This document shows positions 17,194 through 25,978 of a stretch of 64,000 nt of DNA, piece after piece. The notes under the pieces are model-generated. The model was not told the DNA's origin and did not search any database. It saw only the letters and a list, made by a program, of their open reading frames with translations. Location of the stretch: contig CAOKRT010000002.1 in NCBI GenBank assembly GCA_948471205.1, positions 123,558 through 187,557 of the forward strand, written 5' to 3'. This stretch comes from an uncultured Oscillospiraceae bacterium. GTDB lineage: Bacteria; Bacillota; Clostridia; Oscillospirales; Acutalibacteraceae. The position numbers and the translations under genes were made by a program. Within the stretch, counting starts at the first letter, position 1. Each line of letters begins with the position of its first letter.

Positions 17194-17231
17194 TAAAAGA
17201 CGGCACTCTGTATTAAACAGTGTGCCGCCTT
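17194..17231 (-). terminator. ICE-supplied terminator now serving ssrA
   Basis: On the minus strand GGCGGCACACTG pairs with CAGAGTGCCGTC with a few mismatches and is followed by TTTTATTT. It lies directly after the mature tmRNA 3' end and replaces the displaced host terminator at 10242-10268. Confidence 0.75.
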
Positions 17232-17234
17232 TCG

Positions 17235-17587
17235 TGGTGGAGATGGCGGTAATCGAAACCGCGTCCTGAAACATATCCTCAAGGCTTTCTCCGTGTGCAG
17301 TTTGTTATTTAAAGATTCCCCTCACAAAACGGCAGCAAACAGCCTTTTTGCTACGGTAGGTTCTGATACCTGACGGAGACCGAACCAATTCCCCGTTCAT
17401 GTTCGCCGCTAAATCGACGCCTTATTCAGTGCCACGGCACTCACTGATAAGACGAAAGCCGCACTTAGGCAGCTAAAGCTACTGATTTATTATTGTCAGT
17501 TAATTTTAAAGTGTTACTTTTAAAGCGGTGCAACTCCGCTACACGCTTACCAAGATTCCCTGTACCAGTCGAAATCCTTTCATCCCC
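17235..17587 (-). ncRNA. ssrA: Transfer-messenger RNA (tmRNA)
   Basis: About 353 nt on the minus strand. The 5' end GGGGATGAAAGGATTTCGAC pairs with the 3' CATCTCC-ACCA; CCA is encoded and the T arm is GACGCGGTTTCGATTACCGCC. It rescues stalled ribosomes with SmpB, whose gene lies just upstream. The tag reading frame ends at the TAA complementary to 17465-17467 and gives a peptide ending in KLTDNNKSVALAA; the exact resume codon cannot be fixed by eye. The 3' end is the target of the ICE and is regenerated intact on insertion. Confidence 0.95.
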
Positions 17588-17596
17588 ATATTCAAT

Positions 17597-18055
17597 TTAA
17601 TAACGCTCTTTTATTGCCCTTTCAATTGTGCGCTGTGCATCTCTTTTAGCGGCAACATCACGCTTATCATGAAGTTTTTTACCTTTGCAAAGCCCGATTT
17701 CAAGCTTTGCCCTGCCGTTTTTTATATAAAGCTGAAGCGGAACAATACACAATCCCAGCTGCTGGCTTTGCCCGAAAAGCTTCATAATTTCTTTTTTATG
17801 AAGCAGCAGCTTCTTTTTACGCATAGGATCACGGTTAAAAATATTACCCTGTTCGTACGGTGAAATATGCATGCCTATTGCAAACATTTCGCCGTTATCA
17901 ACACTGCAGAAGGAATCCTTTAAATTAATTCTGCCGTTTCTGATGGATTTAATTTCTGTTCCGTAAAGCTCTATTCCGGCTTCATAGGTATCAAGAACAA
18001 AATAATCGTGATAAGCTTTTTTATTTCTTGCGATTATTTGTTCAGCATTTTTCAT
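17597..18055 (-). CDS. smpB: SsrA-binding protein SmpB
   Basis: About 152 residues, the usual size. OB-fold protein that binds the tRNA-like domain of tmRNA and delivers it to stalled ribosomes. Family motifs seen: NKKAYHDYFVLDTYEAGIEL, GTEIKSIRNGRINLKDSF, HISPYEQGNIFN and the basic C-terminal tail KGKKLHDKRDVAAKRDAQR. It lies directly upstream of ssrA on the same strand. Start choice: ATG 18055 gives the normal N-terminus MKNAEQIIARN; GGAG lies 14 bases upstream, so TTG 18061 is a possible alternative. Confidence 0.97.
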   Translation of the reverse strand: MKNAEQIIARNKKAYHDYFVLDTYEAGIELYGTEIKSIRNGRINLKDSFCSVDNGEMFAIGMHISPYEQGNIFNRDPMRKKKLLLHKKEIMKLFGQSQQLGLCIVPLQLYIKNGRAKLEIGLCKGKKLHDKRDVAAKRDAQRTIERAIKERY

Positions 18056-18096
18056 ATCCAAGCCAATCACTCCTTATTATGCTCATTTATTCTATA

Positions 18097-18696
18097 TTAT
18101 ATAAGGCTTCTTCCCTCTATCGCTCTTGAAAGTGTAACCTCATCGGCATATTCCAAATCGCCACCTACCGGCACACCGTAAGCAAGCCTTGAAACGGTTA
18201 TGCCCATAGGTTTAAGCAATCTGCTGATATACATAGCGGTTGCTTCTCCCTCTACAGTGGGATTTGTTGCCATAATAACCTCTTTTACTTCGCCGTCTGA
18301 TAAACGTGCAATCAGTTCCTTAATTCTTATCTGATCGGGACCTATGTTATCCATAGGCGATATTGCCCCGTGCAGAACATGGTATGTACCCTTAATAACA
18401 TGTGTGCGTTCTATTGCCGCAACATCACGGGGGTCTTCAACAACACAGATTTCACTTTTATCCCTTTTTTCATTTTTACAGATAGAACACAAATCATCAT
18501 CTGCAAGATTGCAGCAAATTTTGCACTGCTTTATTTTGGTGTGTGCATCCGTAATTGCACAAGCAAAGGCTTTTGCATCTTCGTCGCTTAATCCAAGCAC
18601 ATAAAATGCCATTCTTTGAGCAGATTTATGCCCCACACCCTGCATTCTCTCAAACTGATCTATTAAATTCTGAAGAGGTGCTAAATTATAAGCCAT
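18097..18696 (-). CDS. recR: Recombination mediator RecR
   Basis: 199 residues, standard length. Works with RecF/RecO in loading RecA at gaps. HhH region (RMQGVGHKSAQRMAF), zinc finger CKICCNLADDDLCSIC, and Toprim domain (ICVVEDPRDVAAIE) are visible, with the C-terminal Walker B-like end. Part of the classic dnaX-ybaB-recR operon on the minus strand, 18 bases downstream of ybaB. Start ATG 18696 after agggag. Confidence 0.97.
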   Translation of the reverse strand: MAYNLAPLQNLIDQFERMQGVGHKSAQRMAFYVLGLSDEDAKAFACAITDAHTKIKQCKICCNLADDDLCSICKNEKRDKSEICVVEDPRDVAAIERTHVIKGTYHVLHGAISPMDNIGPDQIRIKELIARLSDGEVKEVIMATNPTVEGEATAMYISRLLKPMGITVSRLAYGVPVGGDLEYADEVTLSRAIEGRSLI

Positions 18697-18714
18697 AACT
18701 ACTCCCTGATATGT

Positions 18715-19059
18715 TTAAAGTCCCGGTATATTCATTCCGCCTGTAACAGAGGAAAGCTCGCGTTCTGATTCCTCTTCAATCTGACGCATTGCTTCATTCA
18801 GTGCTGCAACCAGCATATCTTCAAGCATTTCAACATCTTCCGGGTCAACAACCTCCGGATTAATTCCGACTGCCTTAATTTCATGCTTTCCGGTTACGGT
18901 AACTTCAACCATTCCGCCGCCTGATGAAACAACATATTCCTTTTCGGCAAGCTCTGCCTGCTTTCTTTCAATATCCTCCTGCATTTTCTGTGCCTGCCTG
19001 AGCATATTCTGCATATTCTTAGGTCCGCCGCCCATTCCCTGTGGAAGTCTTGCTTTCAT
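18715..19059 (-). CDS. YbaB/EbfC-family nucleoid-associated protein
   Basis: 114 residues. Small dimeric DNA-binding protein, with MQNMLRQAQKMQEDIERKQ helix and central SGGGMVEVTVTGKHEIKAV strand pair typical of the family, and EDVEMLEDMLVAALNEA helix. Lies between dnaX and recR as in most bacteria. ATG 19059 has aaaggag upstream. Confidence 0.95.
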   Translation of the reverse strand: MKARLPQGMGGGPKNMQNMLRQAQKMQEDIERKQAELAEKEYVVSSGGGMVEVTVTGKHEIKAVGINPEVVDPEDVEMLEDMLVAALNEAMRQIEEESERELSSVTGGMNIPGL

Positions 19060-19083
19060 AGTATATCTCCTTTATTTTAAAAT

Positions 19084-20772
19084 TTATTCAATATTGATAT
19101 TTATATTTCCCTGTGCTTTTAAAATAAGATCTTCAAGAGGATCTTTTTTTACATGATTTTCTTTTTTCTTGAAAATGCCAAGCTTATACTGCTTTCCTGT
19201 TACATCAAACAGCGCCTGTTTGATTGCCTTTGCGTGCGTAGTCATTTTAATGAATTCTCTAAGCATCGGATTACTGCTTTCCAGAAGAAAATACTCTCCT
19301 CTTACATACCCTGCCGCATCATTCAAAACACCGTAAATAGCAATATCGGATTTATATATTGCATCCATAAATTCTGCCCATTCGGTAAATTCTGTCTGAA
19401 TAACCTCCTGCGAGGCAGGCGCTGCAGGTTCAGCCGGCATTTCAGGTTCATCTGAAGCGGCAGAAGTATCCTGCTCTTCCGGCGCACCGTTATCGGGCAT
19501 ATCAATATCCGGCAATGTTTTCTTTTCCGGCTTATCCGCTTCTGTGTTTAAGGGCTCCTGCGTTTGTTTTACAGAAATATTTTCTTGGACATTCTTTTCT
19601 GCCGAAACAGCCGGTGAAACAGAAATTCCGTTTTTAACTGCCCTTTCAAGGAACGCTATCCTATCTATAATTGCATCTGCTGAAGAATCAAGTTTCGGCG
19701 TACACAACTTTATAAAGCTCATTTCCATTTCAATTCTTGCATTTGCACCGCCCTTGATTAAGGTTAAAGTATTCTGAAACAAATCAAGCGCAAAAATTAT
19801 TTTTGCAAGCGTAAATGTTTCTGCACCCGCACAAACAGCATTGTATTCATCATCTGTACAGATAATCAGTTCTCTATTTTTCTTAACTGTTTTAACAATA
19901 AGAAAATTTCTGAAATGATGAATCATTTCCACACAAAGATGTTCCATATCATAACTGTTCTGATGCAGGGAACTGATAATATTAAGTGCTTCGCCGCTGT
20001 TTTGATTGCTGACCGCATCCGATAGCTGATAAAGCGCTTCCCTTCCTGCTATACCGGCAACCTCTGAAACAAGTTTTGCATTTATATCTTTATTTCTTCC
20101 TGCACACTGGTCAAGAATAGACAGAGCATCACGCATACCGCCGTCAGCAATTCTGGAAATAAGAATTGCCGCATCATCATCAAGATTAATTCCTTCACAG
20201 CCTGCAACCTCTTTCAGTCTGACAGCCATTGTTTCAGACTGAATACGCTTGAAATCAAATCTTTGGCAGCGTGAAAGAATGGTTGCCGGAAGCGCATGAA
20301 CCTCTGTTGTGGCAAGAATAAATATAACATGCGCAGGCGGTTCTTCAAGCGTTTTAAGAAGCGCATTGAATGCGCCTTTTGAAAGCATATGAACCTCATC
20401 TATAATATAAACACGGTATCTGCCCCTGGCAGGTGTGTAATTTGCTTCCTCTCTTAAATCACGTATGTTATCAACACCGTTGTTTGAAGCGGCATCAATT
20501 TCAATCACATCGTAAATACTGCCAGAATCAAGCCCTTTGCAGATTTCACATTCACCGCACGGTTCTCCGCCTGCATTATTTTCGCAGTTTACCGCTTTTG
20601 CAAGAATCTTTGCACAGGTGGTTTTGCCTGTGCCCCTTGAACCAGTAAAAAGATAGGCGTGGGATATTCTGTTTTCTTTGATTTCATTAATAAGCGTTGA
20701 CGTAACATGATCCTGACCGTAAACATCAGAAAACACTTTAGGCCGATATTTTCGATATAAAACCTGATACAA
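19084..20772 (-). CDS. dnaX: DNA polymerase III subunit gamma/tau
   Basis: About 562 residues. Clamp-loader ATPase: Walker A GSRGTGKTTC, zinc-binding C-x8-C-x2-C-x2-C segment (CENNAGGEPCGECEIC), Walker B IIDEVHML and SRC motif (LSRCQRFDF). Residues after about 380 form an acidic, Pro/Ala-rich linker and a tau-type C-terminal domain. The best start is the TTG at 20772 (YQVLYRKYRPK), nine bases after aaggaggg; the GTG at 20781 overlaps the ribosome site. SRP RNA lies upstream on the same strand, a common Firmicutes arrangement. No obvious slippery heptamer for a gamma form was identified. Confidence 0.96.
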   Translation of the reverse strand: MYQVLYRKYRPKVFSDVYGQDHVTSTLINEIKENRISHAYLFTGSRGTGKTTCAKILAKAVNCENNAGGEPCGECEICKGLDSGSIYDVIEIDAASNNGVDNIRDLREEANYTPARGRYRVYIIDEVHMLSKGAFNALLKTLEEPPAHVIFILATTEVHALPATILSRCQRFDFKRIQSETMAVRLKEVAGCEGINLDDDAAILISRIADGGMRDALSILDQCAGRNKDINAKLVSEVAGIAGREALYQLSDAVSNQNSGEALNIISSLHQNSYDMEHLCVEMIHHFRNFLIVKTVKKNRELIICTDDEYNAVCAGAETFTLAKIIFALDLFQNTLTLIKGGANARIEMEMSFIKLCTPKLDSSADAIIDRIAFLERAVKNGISVSPAVSAEKNVQENISVKQTQEPLNTEADKPEKKTLPDIDMPDNGAPEEQDTSAASDEPEMPAEPAAPASQEVIQTEFTEWAEFMDAIYKSDIAIYGVLNDAAGYVRGEYFLLESSNPMLREFIKMTTHAKAIKQALFDVTGKQYKLGIFKKKENHVKKDPLEDLILKAQGNININIE

Positions 20773-20802
20773 TATTCCCACCCTCCTTTACATAAAACAA
20801 TA

Positions 20803-20941
20803 CGGCTGCATTCTCAGCGTAACGTACAGACTTGTCTGCGGCGCACAGAATAATCCACTTATTGCTGCTCGGTTCCCCGCCTGACAAGGTTCGTAGCATC
20901 CCGTCGCACAGGGCCCATACGCTACGCTAAAAATGCAACCG
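20803..20941 (-). ncRNA. ffs: Signal recognition particle RNA, short bacterial form
   Basis: About 139 nt on the minus strand. Domain IV shows the invariant pattern GTCAGG-cggGGAAccg-AGCAGC. The ends CGGTTGCATTTTTAGCGTA and TACGCTGAGAATGCAGCCG pair over more than 20 bases, so it is a single long hairpin without the Alu domain found in Bacillus. It is the RNA part of SRP with Ffh. Confidence 0.93.
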
Positions 20942-20956
20942 CTTATTAGCAATAGT

Positions 20957-20985
20957 ATTATATACTATTTTTATTCTGAAATCAA
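20957..20985 (-). promoter_or_regulatory. Promoter of SRP RNA
   Basis: On the minus strand TTGATT, 17-base spacer, TATAAT, about 16 bases before the RNA 5' end. The -35 lies within the end of the flavin reductase-like gene. Confidence 0.7.
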
Positions 20986-21471
20986 TACTTTTTCTATTTC
21001 ACCAAAATATATATAATGCATATCGCCGTCCGCATACCATTTTTCCATAATTTCATCATCTATGAAACCGTTTTTATCAAGCAACTGCTTCGCTGTTTTT
21101 CTGCATATAACCGCCAGCTTTGCTTCCTTAAAATACGGTGCATTTTCGTTGTAAACAGGCGTAAGCCCTGTTTCCTTTATCTTATCATAGTCACGTCCAC
21201 TTTTTGAACCGCAGACTTTTAAAACATCTTTATTTTCCTCGCCGAAAAAGCAAAGTGAAAAATGCGTTTCACTGTCAATAAGCTGTTTTGTATATCTGCT
21301 TTCCCGCACATAAACCGTTACTGTATCCTTGCCCCAAAGCTCACCTACCGAACCCCATGAAACAGTCATCGGATTACAGCCTTCGCCGTCCTTTGCCGTC
21401 AGCAAGGCCCAGTCGTTTGCGATAAGCTTCACTATGTTTTCTTTTACATCTCTGATACTGATTTCTTTCAT
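20971..21471 (-). CDS. Flavin reductase-like FMN-binding split-barrel protein
   Basis: 166 residues. The start includes WALLTAKDGEGCNPMTVSWG, followed by TVYVRESRYTKQLID and FSLCFFGEE, the pattern of small flavin reductase/flavoredoxin-like split-barrel domains that bind FMN. No additional domain. Substrate cannot be predicted; roles range from flavin reduction to electron transfer. ATG 21471 follows gaggtgtt. Stands alone between the SRP RNA and the DUF2207 gene. Confidence 0.8.
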   Translation of the reverse strand: MKEISIRDVKENIVKLIANDWALLTAKDGEGCNPMTVSWGSVGELWGKDTVTVYVRESRYTKQLIDSETHFSLCFFGEENKDVLKVCGSKSGRDYDKIKETGLTPVYNENAPYFKEAKLAVICRKTAKQLLDKNGFIDDEIMEKWYADGDMHYIYFGEIEKVLISE

Positions 21472-21559
21472 AATAACACCTCTTTAATATTATATTAAAA
21501 TAAAACATAAAAATCAACAAAAATGCCCGGCAGAATTATCTGCCGGGAAAAATCCTGCG

Positions 21560-23290
21560 TTACCAGCTTCCGCCGCCGCCACCGCCTGAGCCGCCGCCTG
21601 CAAAACCACCGCCACCGCCGGAAAAGCCGCCTGAAGACGAACTCTGCGGTGAAGATGTCATCGCATTTGCCGCTGAATGAAAGGTGCTGTTCATAAAACT
21701 CCAGAATATCATTCTGTCAAACACAGAACCGCCGTACCACTGAGGCGGCTGAAGTTCTATACCTTCAAAATTCTTTGTCCATGCATCCGAAACACCAAGC
21801 ACATAGGCATATGGAAGAATATCATAATAATATGTCGGATTTTCATCTACCAATGTTTCAAGACGTTCCTTTTCTGCCGTTTCAAGAAACTTTTTGAAAC
21901 CCGTTATTTTCTGAAGAAAGTCATGCCCCTTTTCCGTTCTTCGTCTTATGAAAAGCGAAAGAATAAGCGAAGCTGCCGCTATTGCAAGACCGATAAGCAG
22001 CGCAATGGTTTTTTCACCGCCGCCGATTGTACCTGAACAAATAAACCACGCAGCCGCACCGCCGAGAACGGAAAGAACAAATCCAAGCAAAACAAGTTTC
22101 ATGGATTTAGAATCAAACACGAGCTTTCTGTTTTCCATAGAATTTACATCCGTAACAATGTGATTCACTGTTTTATAAAAGCTGTTTTCAAGATCTTTTT
22201 TATATACGGTTGTTCTGCCGTTTTTAAACAGCCCGTCAAAAAAGCGCCTTTTGCGGTTATCATTGCCGTCATATGCTTTAACATATTCGATTGCAAATTC
22301 TGATTTACTGCCGAACATGGATTTTTTGCTGAACTGATTAATTTTTATATATCCCTCGTTGGCAAGCTCTATCATAAGCGGAATAACATCACGGCCTGTT
22401 ACAGAACCCTTAAACCAAAATGCAACATCAATACTGCTCATATTTTCAGGCGGATAAAACTCAACAACTTCAACCACTTTTTTATCCCTGCCGAATTTAA
22501 TCCACAGAAACAAAACAATTATAAAAACAGCAAGCGGAATAACAATCATGGAAGCAAGCCTTGCATAATATGCCGCCATATTAAAATAAAAATAGCCTTC
22601 GGGAAGTTCGGTTCTTAACGTAAGTGCTTCATTCGGAGATAAACCCTCTTTTATTTTTCCGCTTATTTCATTTCCCGTTACTGAAAATTCCACTGTTTCC
22701 GTGCCCACTGTTCCGTAAAGTCCTGTTGAAAGACCAACTTTTTCAGCATCGAATTCTTTGGGCATTGTAACGGAAAAAGACGCATTGTCAATATACGTAT
22801 CCCATTCGCTTCCTATAATATTGAAATAAAGTTCGTCAAAGCCTTCGCAGATATCTTTGCCCATAACATAAGAATAGGATATTGTATAATTATGTTTTCC
22901 AAAAACAAATTTTTCGGCATCGCCAATCTGTACCGTATAATAATTGCCCTCTGCAGAAGCATCATAACTTTCGCTTACAGAAATATTTTTAACCTTTGCA
23001 CGAACCGTTCCGGAAGAACCGTCAGCACGGTTAATATTGTTAACAAGCGGAATTTTTCTGAATATACCGTGCCTGCGCTGATTAAAATATGCTGAAATCG
23101 TTTCTGTAATTTCAAGTGTGTTGTTTTCCAGCACATTTATTTCCACATCATAGTTTTCTATATAGTAATCTTTATACGGGTGATTTTTTGCCGCCGGAAA
23201 AACCGCATCCTCGGCAAAAGCAGGAAACACCGATATAACAGCTATAATAAATGAAAATATAAAAACAAGTGAATTTTTGAAAATTTTCAT
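21560..23290 (-). CDS. DUF2207 membrane protein with glycine-rich C-terminus
   Basis: 576 residues. Signal peptide (KNSLVFIFSFIIAVISVFPAFA), extracellular DUF2207 domain (about 40-240, with ISAYFNQRRHGIFRKIP), a transmembrane helix near 250, a cytoplasmic segment, two more helices near 400-440, and a tail of GGGG/SGGGG repeats ending in GSW. Found across bacteria next to LemA, as here, where its ATG overlaps the lemA stop (TGATG). Molecular role unknown; the pair is thought to act at the envelope. Confidence 0.88.
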   Translation of the reverse strand: MKIFKNSLVFIFSFIIAVISVFPAFAEDAVFPAAKNHPYKDYYIENYDVEINVLENNTLEITETISAYFNQRRHGIFRKIPLVNNINRADGSSGTVRAKVKNISVSESYDASAEGNYYTVQIGDAEKFVFGKHNYTISYSYVMGKDICEGFDELYFNIIGSEWDTYIDNASFSVTMPKEFDAEKVGLSTGLYGTVGTETVEFSVTGNEISGKIKEGLSPNEALTLRTELPEGYFYFNMAAYYARLASMIVIPLAVFIIVLFLWIKFGRDKKVVEVVEFYPPENMSSIDVAFWFKGSVTGRDVIPLMIELANEGYIKINQFSKKSMFGSKSEFAIEYVKAYDGNDNRKRRFFDGLFKNGRTTVYKKDLENSFYKTVNHIVTDVNSMENRKLVFDSKSMKLVLLGFVLSVLGGAAAWFICSGTIGGGEKTIALLIGLAIAAASLILSLFIRRRTEKGHDFLQKITGFKKFLETAEKERLETLVDENPTYYYDILPYAYVLGVSDAWTKNFEGIELQPPQWYGGSVFDRMIFWSFMNSTFHSAANAMTSSPQSSSSGGFSGGGGGFAGGGSGGGGGGSW

Positions 23291-23847
23291 CAGAATTCCA
23301 CCTTAACTGCTTCCCTTTCGGTTTCATTTTCAACAACAAACATTTTCTTTGCAGTAAAATGGAACATGGATGCGACTATGCTTGACGGAAACATCTGCAC
23401 CTTATTGTTGTATATTCTGACAACCGCATTATAAAATTTCCTTGCATTCGCAATATCATCCTCGGTTTTGCTGAGCTGATTCTGAAGATTCATAAAGTTT
23501 TGATTTGCTTTCAGATCGGGATAACTTTCCGCAAGCACATTAATGCTTGCAAGTCCTTTTGAAAGTTCACTGTTTGCTGCAATTTTATCATCGTCGGATA
23601 AATCCTGGTATCTGCCGTTTCTGGCAGCAATTACCCTTTCAAGCGTTTCTGCTTCATGCTTTGCATAACCCTTAACGGTTGAAACAAGATTGGGAATTAA
23701 ATCCCAGCGTTTTTTCAAATAAACATCCATTGTGGCAAAAGCCTCTTCAACAGAATTTCTTTTTCGGATAAGTGCATTGTATGTTGCACCTATATAAAGC
23801 ACAATCAGTACAACAATTACAATGATTGCAATAATTGCATATTTCAT
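23290..23847 (-). CDS. LemA family protein
   Basis: 185 residues. One N-terminal transmembrane helix (about 3-23), then a long four-helix-type LemA domain with the signature NALIRKRNSVEEAFATMDVYLKKR and DLIPNLVSTVKGYAKHE. Membrane anchored with the helical part outside. Translationally coupled to the DUF2207 gene. A good promoter lies 38 bases upstream. Function unknown despite wide conservation. Confidence 0.93.
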   Translation of the reverse strand: MKYAIIAIIVIVVLIVLYIGATYNALIRKRNSVEEAFATMDVYLKKRWDLIPNLVSTVKGYAKHEAETLERVIAARNGRYQDLSDDDKIAANSELSKGLASINVLAESYPDLKANQNFMNLQNQLSKTEDDIANARKFYNAVVRIYNNKVQMFPSSIVASMFHFTAKKMFVVENETEREAVKVEF

Positions 23848-23884
23848 AAATTACCAACCCTTTCTTTGCAATATTACATATAAT

Positions 23885-23913
23885 ATTTTAGCACATGAAA
23901 AATTAATTAACAA
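23885..23913 (-). promoter_or_regulatory. Promoter of the lemA-DUF2207 operon
   Basis: On the minus strand TTGTTA, 17-base spacer, TAAAAT. Confidence 0.7.
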
Positions 23914-23936
23914 TATTTACTTGTGTATTTTAATAA

Positions 23937-23966
23937 AAAAACCTTCCTGCCAGCAGGAAGGTTTTA
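23937..23966 (-). terminator. Terminator of the uxuA/SDR operon
   Basis: AACCTTCCTGC / GCAGGAAGGTT hairpin; on the minus strand it is followed by seven T residues. Confidence 0.85.
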
Positions 23967-23996
23967 ATGTTTTCTGTTGATTGGCGCAAATCAAAT

Positions 23997-24845
23997 TTAA
24001 ACACCCGAATATGCGCTGAAGCCGCCGTCAACCGCTATGCTTGTTCCTGTTATAAAGCCTGAATACGCTTCATCGCAAAGGAACAGAAGCGTTCCGTCAA
24101 GTTCTTCTGCTTCTCCGAAACGGTTCATAGGCGTTGCCGCAAGAATTTTCTTTGTACGTGCTGTCGGCGAACCGTCCTCATTCCAAAGCAGTGTTTTATT
24201 TTGCTTTGTTGAGAAAAAGCCGGGCGCAATTGCATTTACACGAATTCCCATGGGAGCAAAATGAACAGCCATCCATTCGGTGAAATTCTTAACTGCCGCT
24301 TTTGCCGCCGAATACGCCGGGATTCTTGTTAGCGGGCGGTAAGCATTCATAGATGTTACCATAACAATGCAGGCATTTTCCTTTTCAACCATATCACGGG
24401 CAAATACCTGCGTGGGAATAAGCGTACCAAGAAAGTTAAGATTAAAAACAAAGCTGATGCCGGAAGGATCCAGATCAAAAAATGTTTTAACATTTTCATC
24501 CTTCTGCAAAAGATCAATTTTTTCAAGCGTATCTTTTGTGGTTGTGCCCTTCGGATTATTTCCGCCTGCACCGTTCAGAAGAATATCACACGTGCCAAGC
24601 TTTTCGGCAATAACATTTCTTGCTTTCTGCATAGATTCAGATTCCAGCACATTGCATGCCACGGCAATCGCTGTGCCGCCGTCTGCATTAATTTCATCAG
24701 CACATTTCTGCGCAGCTTCTTCGTTCAAATCAAGCACGGCAACCTTGCATCCCTGTTTGGCAAGCGTTTTTGCAAAGGCACCGCATATAACACCGCCGCC
24801 GCCTGTTACAACAGCAACTCTGCCATTCAAATTTTCATGTATCAT
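23997..24845 (-). CDS. SDR-family oxidoreductase, probable D-fructuronate (mannonate) reductase
   Basis: 282 residues. Rossmann motif VVTGGGGVICGAFAK at the N-terminus, NNAG-like LLNGAGGNNPKG, catalytic YSAAK with a Ser in VMVTSMNAY, and the C-terminal ITGTSIAVDGGFSAY loop. Classical SDR, not the long-chain UxuB type. It starts 28 bases after uxuA and the two genes share a promoter and terminator, so the likely job is interconversion of D-fructuronate and D-mannonate with NAD(P)H. That assignment is from context; the family is broad. Confidence 0.83.
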   Translation of the reverse strand: MIHENLNGRVAVVTGGGGVICGAFAKTLAKQGCKVAVLDLNEEAAQKCADEINADGGTAIAVACNVLESESMQKARNVIAEKLGTCDILLNGAGGNNPKGTTTKDTLEKIDLLQKDENVKTFFDLDPSGISFVFNLNFLGTLIPTQVFARDMVEKENACIVMVTSMNAYRPLTRIPAYSAAKAAVKNFTEWMAVHFAPMGIRVNAIAPGFFSTKQNKTLLWNEDGSPTARTKKILAATPMNRFGEAEELDGTLLFLCDEAYSGFITGTSIAVDGGFSAYSGV

Positions 24846-24872
24846 TTTCGTTTCTCCTATATTAAAAGTCTG

Positions 24873-25943
24873 TTATTTTCTGCTTTTTTCAACAGCTTCC
24901 CATAAACCGTTCAGATAGCTGACGCCAAGCGCCCTGTCATAAAGACCGTATCCCGGACGTGCAACTTCTCCCCATATCATTCTGCCGTGATCGGGACGTA
25001 TATATCCGTCAAAACCGACATCCTGAAGTGCCTTTACAATTTCATACATATCAAGAGAACCGGCATTGCTTTCATGCGATGTTTCGTTAAACCACTGATT
25101 ATTAATGGAAACATTGCGAAGATGCGCAAAATAAATGCGATCTCTGATGTCAGAATCTTTGATGATTTCAACTATATTATTATCGGGACTTGCACCCAAA
25201 GAGCCTGTGCACAGCGTAATTCCGTTGTATTTGCTGGGCACCATATTTAAAAGTTTTTTGATGGCCGCCTTTCCGGTAATAATTCTCGGCAGACCGAAAA
25301 TACTCCACGGCGGATCATCCGGATGAATTGCCATTTTAACATCGCATTCTTCGCAGACAGGCATAATTGCTTCAAGAAAATATTTCAGGTTTGCCCACAA
25401 ATCATCTGCTGTTACACCCTTGTATTTTTCAAAAAGCTCTTTGATTTCACCCATTCTTTCGCTTTCCCAGCCGGGCATAGCATAACCGTTTGAATTGCTG
25501 TCTATCTCTCTGAACATATCCTCAGGAGATTTTCCTTCCACCTGCTTGCCGTCATAACAAAGGCAGGTGGACCCGTCGGGAAGCGGCATATAAAGGTCTG
25601 TTCTTGTCCAGTCAAACACAGGCATAAAGTTGTAACAAATACATTTTACGCCTACTTTGGAAAGATTTCTGATTGATGTTTTGTAATTTTCTATCAGCCT
25701 GTCTCTTGACGGCAGTCCGATTTTGATATCTTCATGCACATTAACACTTTCTATGCATTCCATTGAAAGACCGGATTCGGTTATTTCATCATACATTTTC
25801 TGCACTTTATCCATTGTCCAAACCTCACCGGCCGGCAGGCTGTGCAGTGCAGGCACAACGCCTGTTACATTCGGAATCTGCTTGATTTGATCAAGGGTTA
25901 CCGTATCAAGCTCCCTGCCAAACCAGCGAAAAGTCATCTGCAT
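24873..25943 (-). CDS. uxuA: Mannonate dehydratase
   Basis: About 356 residues, standard length. Dehydrates D-mannonate to 2-keto-3-deoxygluconate in hexuronate catabolism. TIM-barrel family features seen: MTFRWFGRELDTVTLDQIKQ start, VCYNFMPVFDWTRT-like region, MAIHPDDPPWSIFGLPRI (metal-site His and Asp), LCTGSLGASPDN and IRPDHGRMIWGE. Start ATG 25943 is eight bases after ggagg; the in-frame TTG 25949 is less likely. First gene of a two-gene operon with the SDR. No uxaC, kdgK or regulator is seen in this window. Confidence 0.96.
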   Translation of the reverse strand: MQMTFRWFGRELDTVTLDQIKQIPNVTGVVPALHSLPAGEVWTMDKVQKMYDEITESGLSMECIESVNVHEDIKIGLPSRDRLIENYKTSIRNLSKVGVKCICYNFMPVFDWTRTDLYMPLPDGSTCLCYDGKQVEGKSPEDMFREIDSNSNGYAMPGWESERMGEIKELFEKYKGVTADDLWANLKYFLEAIMPVCEECDVKMAIHPDDPPWSIFGLPRIITGKAAIKKLLNMVPSKYNGITLCTGSLGASPDNNIVEIIKDSDIRDRIYFAHLRNVSINNQWFNETSHESNAGSLDMYEIVKALQDVGFDGYIRPDHGRMIWGEVARPGYGLYDRALGVSYLNGLWEAVEKSRK

Positions 25944-25978
25944 AAACAATACCTCCTTTATTTTTCTGTTTCCGCTTT

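Larger units (their letters stand above)
10271..17245. mobile_element. Decayed integrative conjugative element inserted in ssrA
   Basis: Bounded by 11-bp direct copies of the tmRNA 3' terminus. All genes are on the minus strand: parB, 5'-truncated virB4, an AAA ATPase with DUF4143, a frameshifted NlpC/P60-like gene, an XRE/mazF fusion scar, an excisionase and a tyrosine integrase next to the left end. Relaxase, coupling protein and most of the mating apparatus are missing, so it cannot conjugate alone. A 16-bp direct repeat (TAAAATCTACCCCTTA) occurs near both ends. ssrA 3' ends are a well-known integration target. The integrase and excisionase frames are intact, so excision may still be possible. 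Confidence 0.88.

Noticed and set aside
17100-17282. 60-codon ORF overlapping the ssrA 3' end
   Set aside because: It runs across the tmRNA T arm and the terminator hairpin; non-coding.
24367-24918. 183-codon plus-strand ORF opposite the SDR gene
   Set aside because: Antisense shadow of a clear SDR gene; no ribosome site and Ser/Phe-rich composition.
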